Shown here: in pieces, positions 1-8,716 of the stretch
Numbering within the stretch: the stretch's first letter is position 1
How the letters are laid out: each line of letters starts with the position of its first letter
Assembly: GCA_021805565.1 (NCBI GenBank)
Contig: JAJZFA010000006.1
Location: 1 to 64,000 of the forward strand
Length of the DNA stretch: 64,000 nucleotides
Source: Pseudomonadota bacterium
GTDB lineage: Bacteria; Pseudomonadota; Alphaproteobacteria; Acetobacterales; Acetobacteraceae
Reading direction: 5' to 3'
Position numbers and translations under genes: made by a program
Notes under the pieces: model-generated
What the model was told of the DNA's origin: nothing
What the model saw: the letters and a program-made list of their open reading frames with translations, nothing else
The model's database searches: none

Positions 1-275
1 CGAGACCAGGCGGCATTGGCGGCGTTGGACGCGCTGACGATCTGGACACCGAGCGTGAGTTCGGTTTCGTCGCGGGGGTGGAGCGCGGCGAGGGCGCACT
101 GGGCGGCGTGGATGCGGCGTCCGGCGGATGCGGGCGAGGCGAGCAGATCGGGTTCGAAGCCGCGCATGATGCCGCGGACGGCTTCATCGATGACGGTTGG
201 GTCGAGCGGTCCATCGATGCGAAACAGGTCGGGCGGGTCGTATGGTTGGGGTTCGGCGAAAATCGGATCGGCCTT
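1..275 (-). pseudogene. Partial coding remnant, start codon apparently lost
   Basis: On the minus strand an open frame with good codon bias runs from about 275 off the left window edge (about 92 codons, no stop). It begins AAG GCC GAT CCG straight after an in-frame TAA ACT. No ATG, GTG or TTG precedes the first well-formed protein-like stretch (ADPIFAEPQPYDPPDLFRI), and the first ATG is about 35 codons in. One reading is that ATG became AAG and the gene lost its start. I do not recognise the protein family. It could also be a functional gene using a rare start or a later ATG. Confidence 0.35.
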
Positions 276-512
276 AGTTTATGATTTGTTCCTTAATGAG
301 GGAGAGGTTGTGCGCGGACGCGGCGCGGACAAGGGGAAATGTAAGAATTTTTTCCAACGCGGTATATGTCCGGTTTGGCGAGCGAAGCGGCCAGGCGCCT
401 GACACCGATGCACGCGACAACGCCCGGATGCCCGACGCGGCGGCGTTACCCATTGACCCTGACCCAGGCCAAAGCTATCCCCGCCGCCCTGCCTCAATAG
501 AAAGACGACATC

Positions 513-779
513 ATGGCCAAGCCGGTGAGCGAAGAAGAAATCAAGGCCGGCGGCGTCGCTGTCGATCGTCTGCGCAGCCTTGTCGAACGGATCGAACGCC
601 TGGAGGAGGAGCGCAAAGCGCTCGGTAGCGACATCAAGGACATCTATGGCGAGGCGAAGTCGGCGGGATTCGACCCCAAGGTGTTGCGGCAGTTGATCCG
701 TATCCGCAAGCAGGAAGCCGCCGAGGTGGAAGAGCAGGAAACGATGCTGGATATCTACCGCCGCGCGTTGGGAATGTAG
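513..779 (+). CDS. gapR: GapR family nucleoid-associated protein (DUF2312)
   Basis: This 88-residue, highly charged helical protein matches the DUF2312/GapR family along its whole length. Recognisable parts are the RLRSLVERIERLEEERKAL coiled coil (residues 19-37), a DIKDIYGEAKSAGFD segment and a C-terminal LDIYRRALGM tail. GapR in Caulobacter binds overtwisted, AT-rich DNA ahead of replication and transcription and is conserved in alphaproteobacteria. The ATG follows an AGAAAGACGACATC leader with a modest Shine-Dalgarno. The 230 bp upstream hold no other gene and probably carry the promoter. Family assignment is firm; function in this organism is inferred. Confidence 0.93.
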   Translation: MAKPVSEEEIKAGGVAVDRLRSLVERIERLEEERKALGSDIKDIYGEAKSAGFDPKVLRQLIRIRKQEAAEVEEQETMLDIYRRALGM

Positions 780-1049
780 CGGCTTTCCGGCCCATGCTAT
801 AACCCTAGCCGCAATCGATCAACTCATTCAGCACGTGACGATCGCTAACATTGATGCCGGCAGTCACCACCGCCGGTTCGTGTTCGACACAAGCAGAATG
901 GTGCGGGGCGACTGCTTAATCATGCGATGATCGCGAATCTACAGCCTGCCTGCCCAAGGCAGGGCTGGCCCGCCGTTGACAGCAATGGCCAAACCCAGCG
1001 CGATAGCTTATTCCGGAGCCGCCGAGACCGCATAGGAGCAAGGCAAGAT
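780..1049. other. Intergenic region, nothing recognised
   Basis: This lies between gapR and the 3' end of the catalase-family gene. I see no plausible gene. A weak GCGGCT/AGCCGC dyad lies just after the gapR stop. A short hydrophobic minus-strand frame around 955-1010 is too truncated to support a gene. Confidence 0.4.
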
Positions 1050-2162
1050 TTAGTCAGGTATCTGTTCGCTGCCGCGGGGTTCGTGCATCGGGCAACCATT
1101 ATGGCGACCACGAAATTTGGCTGAATTCGCATATGTACCGTTGCGGGCGCGGTTAACGCCGCCGAGAGGACGATGCGCCGCCAGTCCATGCCATGGCCCG
1201 AACGACAAACCATCATCCCCAGCCGCCTTGCTCTCCGCACTCCAGGCATTTTGTACGGGCGCCGAGATGCGCGCCACGGTGACGTACGGGCTCTTATCTT
1301 CCGGCCAGGGTACCGAAGCATCCTCAATCGGCATGGCTTGCAGATCTGTGTTTAGCTGGACCTGCAAGTCCCACTCGCCGCCCTCTTGGCCGAAATGTTC
1401 GATAACCGACTCGCGCAGTGCGTCCGGCTTGCCATTCACATCGATCGGCTTTTTAGTCAGTGCTTTAAGTCCGGGCGAGGTTGGCGCCAGCGCAAACTTG
1501 CAGACGTAGGGACCATAAAGAAACGGCGTCTGCGAATAGAATGTTTCGCCGAGAATGTGGGTGGCGGCCTGACCGCCCATAGTGACGACGATGGCGCTCT
1601 TGCCGCCGAACGCTTCCAGGACGGCTTCTGTACCGCGGGCAAAACGGGACACGACTTCCTTAAGTCCCTCATATTTATCGGTCGTGCCGGCAAGCGTCTT
1701 CAGGCTGCCAAGGAATTTTTGCGCCGTCGGTGCGCTGAAGGCCGGTGCGTTCACCATGACGAAATCCTGTGTCTCATCGCCTTCGCTGCCCGGTAGCCGA
1801 TCCCCTTGCACACCGATGACCTTGAAAGCCAGGCCGCGTGGCGTAGAGACGCTGTCGTTCAATATGTCCCCTGGCAGTGTCGAAAGGCGCATGATCGTTT
1901 TGTAGCTGCCGACTTTCGCGAACAGACCGTGGGCAAGCGACGGGGGCAATTTGTCCACGACCGTAAGGGTGCCAAACAGTAGGCCATGCGACTTGGCATG
2001 TACACTGCGGATCGCGTGACCGGAATGCTCGAATGTGGTTTCCCGGATGCCCCGCAGGGTGTCTTCCAAACCAGCAACCGTGCCGCCTTCATTTTCCTCC
2101 AGATGCTCCATTCCAGGTTCGAAATGCACTAAGCTGGAAGAGGGATCAAAAGTCTGGCTCAT
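1050..2162 (-). CDS. Catalase-family haem protein
   Basis: A 370-residue protein of the short catalase-like superfamily, clearly smaller than monofunctional catalases (about 480 or more). The distal histidine motif SVHAKSHGLLFGT (His55) and the VMVNAPAF asparagine segment (about residue 138) are present. The C-terminal HRPLGGVNRARNGTYANSAKFR segment (about 330-351) is typical of this catalase-like group and contains the probable haem-ligand Tyr. The start is placed at the ATG at 2162 because AGGAC lies 8 nt upstream. A longer frame to 2195 lacks such a site. Substrate may be H2O2 or organic peroxides. Monocistronic on the minus strand. Confidence 0.85.
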   Translation of the reverse strand: MSQTFDPSSSLVHFEPGMEHLEENEGGTVAGLEDTLRGIRETTFEHSGHAIRSVHAKSHGLLFGTLTVVDKLPPSLAHGLFAKVGSYKTIMRLSTLPGDILNDSVSTPRGLAFKVIGVQGDRLPGSEGDETQDFVMVNAPAFSAPTAQKFLGSLKTLAGTTDKYEGLKEVVSRFARGTEAVLEAFGGKSAIVVTMGGQAATHILGETFYSQTPFLYGPYVCKFALAPTSPGLKALTKKPIDVNGKPDALRESVIEHFGQEGGEWDLQVQLNTDLQAMPIEDASVPWPEDKSPYVTVARISAPVQNAWSAESKAAGDDGLSFGPWHGLAAHRPLGGVNRARNGTYANSAKFRGRHNGCPMHEPRGSEQIPD

Positions 2163-2327
2163 GTTAAATGTCCTGTATTGACCGAACGGAAACATTCAAC
2201 CATAGATGCGGTTCCCCCAAGCAAGTAAGCGTGATGCTGAGATACAGCGTCCACGTCGAGCCGATGCGGCCCGCGATTCAGCGCATGGTCATGCGCCAAC
2301 GCTCGGGCCGTCGGCGCGGCGATTGCG

Positions 2328-2738
2328 ATATCTTCAGGAACGCCCCCAACTCGCCGATAATCCCGCGCCCGAACGTAGATTATGAAGATGACGCCCTGCG
2401 TCACCATGACCCGGGTGCCGGACTGCGCCAGATAGTTTTCCATTGGCGTTACCACCAGGGCGCCCACCGCCGAACCGAAGACGGTGCCCAGACCGCAAAG
2501 CAGCGTCCTCAGCACGACCTCGCCCGATGTCGGACACCAGCGCCTTGGTGTCGCCGGCCACGCCCGCGAGTGCAGGTCAGCACGCAGGCGATCGGTTTGT
2601 AGTCGCCGGTGCGATAGCCCAGCGATGTCGCCGGGGGGTCGCTCTCGCCTTGCAGCACCCGCCCGAAGGGCGAGTGGGATGAGCCGAAGCACCGGAAGGA
2701 AGCCGCCGAAGAACACCGTGGCGGTGATCCAGTCCATG
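2328..2738 (-). pseudogene. Decayed duplicate of the livM 3' end
   Basis: Minus-strand sequence here is colinear with the last third of the intact livM gene (about 4888-5345). Shared protein blocks include GGLGTVFGPAVGALVV (here CGLGTVFGSAVGALVV), MENYLAQ and VTQGAIF (here VTQGVIF). The copy is broken by several small deletions. The part matching GYRTDDYKLIAFVL lies in a different frame from the SGEVVL block, and the segment between KALV and SGEVV is shortened. No initiation region or upstream half remains. This is a relic of a second branched-chain permease gene or of a local duplication, not a working gene. Confidence 0.85.
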
Positions 2739-2984
2739 GATCACATTAAACCGGCCCTTCTGGCGATCCGGCCTTCGGCCCAGAGCGGACGTTCCAGCCA
2801 CGCGACCGATCGGCCGGCGCTGTCCGCAGGCGGGCAGTCCCCTTGCGGACACGCAGCACGGAAAAGCGAACGATAGCCTTGGGGAACAGGCCCGCAACGC
2901 ACCATGGCAAGGCGCGAACCGGGCGGTGCTCTGGACACGCCCGCCCCGATCGCCAAACTATGGTGAAATAAAGGAGCGTCCGCG

Positions 2985-3824
2985 ATGGCAATCATCGATT
3001 CTCAGATCCACGCCTATGAGGCGAACACGCCGGAGCGGCCCTGGCACACTGTGCCGAACTGGCCCGCTCATGTTACGGGCGACGAGATGGTTGCCGCCAT
3101 GGACAGCGTCGGCGTCGATGGCGCGATCTTCATCTCCTCGTTTTCCATGTATCGCTACGACGCCAGTTACGCGGTGCAGGTGCAGCGCGCGCATCCCGGC
3201 CGGTTCGCCCTCGTCAAGCCGGTCGATCCGGACGATCCTTCGGTGGCCGATGTCATTGCCGAGTGGAAGCGCACGCCGGGCGCCGCCGGAATCCGCATCA
3301 TGCTGAGGAAGGAGGAACCGCGCGCACCGGACGACCCAGGCCTCGACCGGATTTTGCGGGCGGCCGTCCGTCACGATTTTCCGGTGAACATCCTGTGCTG
3401 GGACAATCTGGACGTGGGCACCGCGGTGATCGATCGCCATCCCGATACGCGATTTATCGTCGATCATCTGGGCATTTTGCAGCCGCGCATGCCGCCCGCG
3501 CCGCCGCTGCCCTGGGCCGGTCTGCCGGACGTGCTGGAACTCGCGAAACGCCCAAACGCGGTGATTAAGGTGAGCGGCGCCTGCACGCTGTCGCGGGAGC
3601 CGTATCCGTTTGCCGACATCTGGGATCCGCTGGCCCGCGTGTTCGATGCCTGGGGCTTCGATCGCTGCCTGTGGGGGACGGACTGGACGCGCGCGTTCGC
3701 CGTCGTGAACTATGAGCAGGCCGTCCGGCCTTTTGCTGACACCGGCCGGCTGAGCGCGACCGAACGCGCCATGCTGATGGGCGGCGCCTGCGCCAAGGCC
3801 TATGGCTGGTCGCCGGCCTTGTAG
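2985..3824 (+). CDS. Amidohydrolase family 2 protein
   Basis: A 279-residue TIM-barrel metal-dependent hydrolase of the Amidohydro_2 type. The N-terminus DSQIHAYE (residues 5-12) is the metal-binding strand-1 motif in its D-x-Q-x-H variant. The C-terminal LWGTDWTRA carries the expected catalytic Asp. Mid-protein features include VDHLGILQPR. A strong AAGGAG lies 10 nt before the ATG. Relatives include lactonases, decarboxylases and hydrolases of small carboxylates, so substrate is not predictable. It sits alone between the livM relic and the toxin-antitoxin pair. Confidence 0.85.
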   Translation: MAIIDSQIHAYEANTPERPWHTVPNWPAHVTGDEMVAAMDSVGVDGAIFISSFSMYRYDASYAVQVQRAHPGRFALVKPVDPDDPSVADVIAEWKRTPGAAGIRIMLRKEEPRAPDDPGLDRILRAAVRHDFPVNILCWDNLDVGTAVIDRHPDTRFIVDHLGILQPRMPPAPPLPWAGLPDVLELAKRPNAVIKVSGACTLSREPYPFADIWDPLARVFDAWGFDRCLWGTDWTRAFAVVNYEQAVRPFADTGRLSATERAMLMGGACAKAYGWSPAL

Positions 3825-3961
3825 GTTTATCGGCACGGCGCGGCGGCCGATGCGGGATGGGCGGTATCATTAACCGGAACGTTGCGAAGCCGAGCGCCTC
3901 CGGTGCATGAACGGCTGATTTTGTTGGCCGGAGCGGTTGAAATCGAACCGGCGGCCCCGCA

Positions 3962-4354
3962 TCACGCGTCGCCGATAAGATCCTCGATCGCCACCGCGAG
4001 CGTCGTGGCCAATACGCGGTAGGCCGCCACGCTTCCAGGCTTTTTGCCCCTCTCGATCTCGTTGAGGTATCCGGCCGGGATTGCCGCCGCGGTGGCCAAT
4101 GCCCGCTGCGTCAGGCCGCGCTTCTCGCGCCAGAGCCGAACCGGACTCTCGCCGGCAAGAAGGCGCTTCGCTTCCGCCGCGGTATAGCTGTTCGCTATCG
4201 CCGTATCGTGCCCGGCCGCGGCAACATAGGCTTTCCAGGCACGAACCGAGGCAATGTCTTCCGCATTCTCCGCGGCATCGATCAATGCTTCGAGATCGAT
4301 CCGGCTGATCGTCACGGTCTCAGGGGTTTCCGCCAGCAGCTTGATCGCGTTCAT
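3962..4354 (-). CDS. XRE-family antitoxin
   Basis: A 130-residue protein with a C-terminal helix-turn-helix (about 78-128). The HTH contains GLTQRALATAAAI and AGYLNEIERGKKPGS, a typical Cro/C1 fold. The N-terminal half is acidic and alanine-rich, as expected of a toxin-binding domain. The ATG overlaps the toxin TGA by 4 nt (ATGA), so the two are translationally coupled with the toxin gene first. Toxin-first order and an XRE antitoxin match HigBA-like or RelE/XRE modules. It is the likely repressor acting at the palindromes at 4611-4658. Confidence 0.85.
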   Translation of the reverse strand: MNAIKLLAETPETVTISRIDLEALIDAAENAEDIASVRAWKAYVAAAGHDTAIANSYTAAEAKRLLAGESPVRLWREKRGLTQRALATAAAIPAGYLNEIERGKKPGSVAAYRVLATTLAVAIEDLIGDA

Positions 4355-4602
4355 CGATCTATCTCCCGCCTGTTTCCGACCCGGGTGACCACCACGTTCT
4401 CTCCGTCAATGACGAAGGTCGCCCGCCAATCCCCTTTCCGCAGTCGCCATGCACCTGGCTCCCCGGCCATTTCGGTGACGAAAGGCATCCGCACGGCAAG
4501 GTTCTCCGCGACCTGCCCGAGAGCGTCAATGATTCGGTCCTGATCGGCTTTCGGCATCGCCTTCATCTGCTTCACGACCGTGGCCGGAATGATCAGCGCC
4601 AT
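4351..4602 (-). CDS. RelE/ParE-type toxin
   Basis: An 83-residue protein. The C-terminal block GAWRLRKGDWRATFVIDG followed by VVVTRVGNRREI is the conserved RelE-fold core (basic beta-strands, terminal Arg). RelE relatives cleave ribosome-bound mRNA; ParE relatives target gyrase. The K/R-rich strand and terminal RRE suggest the mRNA interferase side, but this is not certain. A GGAG Shine-Dalgarno sits 10 nt before the ATG and is part of the proximal operator arm, so repressor binding could also affect the leader. Confidence 0.87.
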   Translation of the reverse strand: MALIIPATVVKQMKAMPKADQDRIIDALGQVAENLAVRMPFVTEMAGEPGAWRLRKGDWRATFVIDGENVVVTRVGNRREIDR

Positions 4603-4610
4603 GACAGATA

Positions 4611-4658
4611 TTCTCCAATAGAGAACGACATGTCAAGCGGAATTTCTCTTTCAGAGAA
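4611..4658. promoter_or_regulatory. Twin operator palindromes of the toxin-antitoxin operon
   Basis: Two copies of TTCTC-N5-GAGAA occur at 4611-4625 (spacer CAATA) and 4644-4658 (spacer TTTCA). Their centres are 33 bp apart, about three helical turns. They lie immediately upstream of the toxin start; the proximal arm overlaps its Shine-Dalgarno. Such paired short dyads are the usual targets of XRE antitoxins. Assignment as the autoregulatory operator is inferred from position and symmetry. Confidence 0.75.
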
Positions 4659-4878
4659 CGACCTGGACTTCCGATCGTGCGAACCGATCGTGCCAGTTGG
4701 CATGGCGGCGCCGAAATTGCCCTGTAGCTGCTCAGGCCGGCGAGGTGGGCCTGACGGCAAGGTCTATGACCGAGGCCGTAACGATGATCGAACCGCACCG
4801 GATTTGCGCGTGGTGTGGGCGACCAGCCAAGCCGGCCATGACACGGGAAAGGAAGCTGGCGCCCGGACGCCCGCACCG

Positions 4879-5811
4879 TTAAAGCGAAATCTTCAAAAAC
4901 GCCCCCAGTTCGCCGATAATCCCGCGCCGGAACGCCAGCACGCAGATCATGAAAATCGCGCCCTGGGTCACCGTCACCCACGCACCGAACTGAGCCAGAT
5001 AGTTCTCCATCGACGTCACCACCAGCGCGCCCACCGCCGGCCCGAACACCGTACCCAGCCCACCCAGTAGCGTCGTCAGCACAACCTCGCCCGACGTGGA
5101 ATAATGCACGTCCGTCAGCGTCGCGATGCCGAACACCAGCGCCTTGGTGCCGCCCGCCACGCCCGCGATCATGCACGACAACACAAACGCGATCAGCTTG
5201 TAATCGTCCGTGCGATACCCCAACGAAGTCGCCCGCGGTTCGTTCTCCCGGATGCCTTTCAGCACCTGCCCGAACGGCGAGTGGATAATGCGGTGTACCA
5301 GCAGAAACCCGCCGATGAACACAGCTGCGGTGACCCAGTACATCGTCATATCGTTATTCAGATCGATCAACCCGAACAGATGCCCGCGGGGCACTTGCTG
5401 AATGCCGTCCTCGCCGCCGGTAAACGGGGCTTCCAGGCAAAAGAAATAGACCATCTGCGCCAGCGCCAGGGTAATCATGGCGAAGTAAATGCCCGACCGG
5501 CGGATCGCCAGATAGCCCAGCACCAGCCCCAACGCCGCCCCGGTCAGGCCACCCAGAACGATGGCGACCGACGCATCGACGTGCCACGCCTTCATCGTCC
5601 AGGCGGCGACATAGCTGCCCATCCCGAAGAACGCCGCCTGTCCGAACGACAAAAGCCCGACATAGCCGATCATCAGATTGAACGAACAGGCGAACAGCGC
5701 CGCGGTCAGCACCCGCATCAGAAACACCGGATACAGCACGAATGGGCACACCGCGATCAGCACCACCATCAGAATGAAGGCGATGGATTGCGCCCGAGAA
5801 AATCCGAACAT
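4879..5811 (-). CDS. livM: Branched-chain amino acid-type ABC permease LivM
   Basis: A 310-residue polytopic membrane protein with the LivM/LivH permease signature: MIGYVGLLSFGQAAFFGMGSY early, then GIRENEPRATSLGYR (the cytoplasmic EAA-like loop) and GGLGTVFGPAVGALVV. The ATG at 5811 is chosen; the frame extends upstream to a TTG inside livH, but livH ends at 5813, so the ATG lies 1 nt past the livH stop. It pairs with LivH as the transmembrane channel of the transporter. It is the last gene of the livGFKHM operon. Its 3' end has a decayed duplicate at 2328-2738. Confidence 0.94.
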   Translation of the reverse strand: MFGFSRAQSIAFILMVVLIAVCPFVLYPVFLMRVLTAALFACSFNLMIGYVGLLSFGQAAFFGMGSYVAAWTMKAWHVDASVAIVLGGLTGAALGLVLGYLAIRRSGIYFAMITLALAQMVYFFCLEAPFTGGEDGIQQVPRGHLFGLIDLNNDMTMYWVTAAVFIGGFLLVHRIIHSPFGQVLKGIRENEPRATSLGYRTDDYKLIAFVLSCMIAGVAGGTKALVFGIATLTDVHYSTSGEVVLTTLLGGLGTVFGPAVGALVVTSMENYLAQFGAWVTVTQGAIFMICVLAFRRGIIGELGAFLKISL

Positions 5812-5812
5812 C

Positions 5813-6700
5813 TCAGGCCGCCTTTCCAAAGAGGCCGCGCGGCCTAACCAGCAGAACGATCACCATCACCAGGAACACGACGGTCGCCGACGCCTGCGGG
5901 TAGAACACCTTTGTCAGCCCCTCCACCACGCCCAGCCCGAAGCCGGTCAGGATCGACCCCATGATCGATCCCATGCCGCCGATCACGACGACGGCGAACA
6001 CGGTGTTGATGAAGTTGCTGCCCATGTTGGGGTTCACCGAATAGATCGGCGCGGCCAGCACGCCCGCGAAAGCCGCCAGCGCCACGCCGCCGGCATAGGT
6101 CAGGGTGATCAGGCGCGGCACGTTGACGCCGAATGCCTGCACCAGCGGCGCGTTTTCGGTCGCCGCCCGCAACGTGGCACCCAGCGATGTTTTCTCGATA
6201 ATCGCCCAGGTACTGAAGCAGACCACCATCGCCGCCAGCACGACCCAGCCGCGATAGTTCGGCATGTACATGAAGCCGAGGTTGGTCGCACCCTGCAGGA
6301 TGTCGGGAATGCGATAGGGCAGGCCGGAACTGCCATAGGCGTTGCGGAACAAGCCCTCGATCACCAGCGACATGCCGAAGGTCAACAACAGGCCGTACAA
6401 ATGATCCAGCTTGTACAGGCGGCTGATGATCGTCTTTTCGATAATAACCCCGAAGATACCGACCAGCAGCGGAGCCAGGATCAACGCCGGAAAATAGCCG
6501 ATGCCAACGTAATTCAGCAGCATCCAGGCCGCGAACGCGCCCATCATGAACAGCGCGCCGTGCGCGAAGTTGATGATGTTGAGCATGCCGAAAATAACCG
6601 CCAGCCCCAGCGACAGCATCGCGTAGAAGGCGCCGTTGATCAGCCCCAGAAGAAGCTGGCCGAACAACAGCGGGCCGGGAACGCCGAATATCATGATCAT
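5813..6700 (-). CDS. livH: Branched-chain amino acid-type ABC permease LivH
   Basis: A 295-residue inner-membrane permease with the LivH hallmarks LINGAFYAMLSLGLAVIFG and MLNIINFAHGALFMMGAF (residues about 20-56). The coupling-loop region reads SLGATLRAATENAPLVQAFG (about 190-209), and a GGMGSIMGS segment lies near the C-terminus. It forms the translocation pore with LivM. It follows livK by 39 nt and abuts livM, consistent with one transcript. A second in-frame ATG two codons in (6694) is an alternative start. Confidence 0.94.
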   Translation of the reverse strand: MIMIFGVPGPLLFGQLLLGLINGAFYAMLSLGLAVIFGMLNIINFAHGALFMMGAFAAWMLLNYVGIGYFPALILAPLLVGIFGVIIEKTIISRLYKLDHLYGLLLTFGMSLVIEGLFRNAYGSSGLPYRIPDILQGATNLGFMYMPNYRGWVVLAAMVVCFSTWAIIEKTSLGATLRAATENAPLVQAFGVNVPRLITLTYAGGVALAAFAGVLAAPIYSVNPNMGSNFINTVFAVVVIGGMGSIMGSILTGFGLGVVEGLTKVFYPQASATVVFLVMVIVLLVRPRGLFGKAA

Positions 6701-6739
6701 GGTTGTGTCCCGGCCACGCCGTCTCCCTGGTTTCTTGTG

Positions 6740-7960
6740 TCAGGCCTTGATGAAATCGCAATGTCCGTCGGCCATGGGGCGGAAGGCCTCGTCGCCGGGC
6801 GTGGTCGCCTTCAACTTGTAATAGTCCCACGGGCCCTTGCTTTCGGCCGGAGTCTTCACCTCGAACAAATAAGACGACACCAGATTGCGGCCATCCGCCC
6901 GGATGATGGTCTTACCGAAACAATCGTCCTCCACCGGCATTGCCTTCATGTGGTCGATCGTGGCGACGCCGTTCTTCTTCGCCTCGGCCGCGCCCATCGC
7001 CGCCACCGTCTTGAGGTAATGCAGCGTCGCGGAATAGCAGCCGGCATGGATCATGTTCGGGTAGTTCTTCGGCGTCTTCGGCAGAACCCGCTTGGTGAAT
7101 GCCCGTGTGCCGTCGTTCAGATCCCAGTAAAAGCTTTCGGTCAGGTTCAACCCGGCGGCGGTGTCCAGCCCGAGTGCGTGGACATCGGTGATGAACATCA
7201 GCAGCGCGGCGATTTTCATCGAATTGTTCAGGCCGAATTCATGCGCCTGTTTGATCGAGTTAACCGTGTCGCCGCCCGCGTTCGCCAGGCCCAGAACCTT
7301 GGCGCCGCTGGCCTGCGCCTGCACCAGAAAGGAGGAAAAATCCGTCGTGCCGGGAAACGGATACGGCGCCGCGCCCATGACCTTGCCGCCGGAGTCCGTA
7401 ACAATGCGGGACGTGTCGCCCTGCAACTGTTTGCCGAACGCATAATCCGCGGTCAGGAAATACCAGGAATCGCCGCCCGCCTTCACCATGGCGCCGCCGG
7501 TCGATTTCGACAGCATATACGTGTCGTAGCACCAGTGAATCAGGTTCGGCGAACACTGCGCTCCTGTCAAAGCCGACGTGGCCGCGCCGACATTGAGATA
7601 CACCTTGTTCTTTTCGCGCGCGACCGACTGCACCGCCAGCCCGACCGACGATGTGGGGACATCCAGCAGCACATCGACGCCATCCCGGTCGAACCACTGC
7701 CGCACGATCGAAACCGCGAGGTCCGGCTTGTTCTGGTGATCGGCGGAAATCACCTCCACATCCAGTCCCTTGGCGGACACGCCGAAATCCTCCAGCGCCT
7801 GCTTGGTGCAGATAACCGAGGTGATGCCGCCGGTATTCGTATAAGGGCCGGACTGATCGTTCAGCACGCCGATTTTGATCTTCGCCGCCTGCGCGCGCGC
7901 GGGCCGGATCAGCGGCAGCGCGGCGGCGGTGAGCAGGGCGGAACGACGTGACAGAGCCAT
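6740..7960 (-). CDS. livK: Tat-exported Liv-type substrate-binding protein
   Basis: A 406-residue periplasmic binding protein of the branched-chain amino acid/amide family (type I periplasmic fold). The N-terminus MALSRRSALLTAAALPLI has a twin-arginine signal ending near ARAQA. The mature part starts KIKIGVLNDQSGPYTNTGG. It carries ISADHQNKPDLA and WYFLTADYAFG, shared with two paralogues in this window (39633-40856 and 58927-60150). It feeds LivHM. The ligand could be an amino acid, an amide or an aromatic acid; family members are broad and sequence alone does not settle it. Confidence 0.92.
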   Translation of the reverse strand: MALSRRSALLTAAALPLIRPARAQAAKIKIGVLNDQSGPYTNTGGITSVICTKQALEDFGVSAKGLDVEVISADHQNKPDLAVSIVRQWFDRDGVDVLLDVPTSSVGLAVQSVAREKNKVYLNVGAATSALTGAQCSPNLIHWCYDTYMLSKSTGGAMVKAGGDSWYFLTADYAFGKQLQGDTSRIVTDSGGKVMGAAPYPFPGTTDFSSFLVQAQASGAKVLGLANAGGDTVNSIKQAHEFGLNNSMKIAALLMFITDVHALGLDTAAGLNLTESFYWDLNDGTRAFTKRVLPKTPKNYPNMIHAGCYSATLHYLKTVAAMGAAEAKKNGVATIDHMKAMPVEDDCFGKTIIRADGRNLVSSYLFEVKTPAESKGPWDYYKLKATTPGDEAFRPMADGHCDFIKA

Positions 7961-8020
7961 CGATAGACCTCGGAATAATGTGTCGGTTGGAGCAAAAGCC
8001 GGTTTACCGGAAGGCGGGCG

Positions 8021-8716
8021 TCAGACGCCGAGATAATCGTGCAGCTTATCCATGCTGGTGGGGATGTCCTGGTTCGGAATCATATCGACGATCTTGCCGT
8101 GCTCCATGACGTAGTGGCGGTCGGCGACGGTGGCGGCGAACCGGAAATTCTGTTCCACCAGCAGTACGGTGAAGCCACGGTTCTTGATTTCCCGAATCGT
8201 GCGGCCGATTTGTTGCACGATAACGGGCGCCAGGCCTTCGGTCGGTTCGTCCAGCAACAGCATTTTGGCGCCGGTGCGCAAAATACGGCCGATAGCGAGC
8301 ATCTGTTGCTCCCCACCCGACAGTTTGGTGCCGTGCGCGGTGTGGGCGCGTTCCTTGAGGTTAGGAAATAGAGTATAGATTTCAGCGACCGTCAGGCCGC
8401 CAGGGGCGACCACGGGGGGCAGCATCAGGTTCTCGGTCACCGACAGCGAACCGAAAATGCCGCGTTCCTCCGGACAGATGGCGATCCCGGCATGGGCGAT
8501 CTTGTTCGGCATCATGGCGATCGTCTCGGCGCCGCGAAACTTCACGCTGCCTTCGCGGCGGGGGACCAAACCCATGATGGACTTCATCGTGGTGGTCTTG
8601 CCGGCACCGTTACGGCCCAGCAGGGTGACCACCTCGCCTTGGCGGACCTCGAAATCGACGCCGTGCAAAATATGGCTTTCGCCGTACCAGGCGTTCAGCC
8701 CGTTGATCTCAAGCAT
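8021..8716 (-). CDS. livF: ABC transporter ATP-binding protein LivF
   Basis: A 231-residue ABC ATPase. It has Walker A GRNGAGKTT (about 34-42), the signature LSGGEQQMLAIGRIL, Walker B LLLDEPTEGL, and the C-terminal DRHYVMEHGKIV of LivF. Its ATG lies within the last codons of livG (8 nt overlap), so the two are coupled. It acts with LivG to power LivHM. Confidence 0.94.
   Translation of the reverse strand: MLEINGLNAWYGESHILHGVDFEVRQGEVVTLLGRNGAGKTTTMKSIMGLVPRREGSVKFRGAETIAMMPNKIAHAGIAICPEERGIFGSLSVTENLMLPPVVAPGGLTVAEIYTLFPNLKERAHTAHGTKLSGGEQQMLAIGRILRTGAKMLLLDEPTEGLAPVIVQQIGRTIREIKNRGFTVLLVEQNFRFAATVADRHYVMEHGKIVDMIPNQDIPTSMDKLHDYLGV

Noticed and set aside
2741-2995. Two overlapping 80-codon minus-strand frames upstream of the amidohydrolase
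   Set aside because: No ribosome binding site, no domain and poor composition; they overlap the amidohydrolase leader.
3925-3962. tRNA-like 3' end (GGTTGAAATCGAACC with GCGGCCCCGCA)
   Set aside because: No acceptor, D-arm or anticodon arm could be assembled around it on either strand.
5678-7951. A 757-codon open frame on the plus strand opposite livH and livK
   Set aside because: It is antisense to two well-supported genes, is extremely rich in His/Arg/Gln and has no domain. Long antisense frames are expected in high-GC DNA with strong third-position bias.
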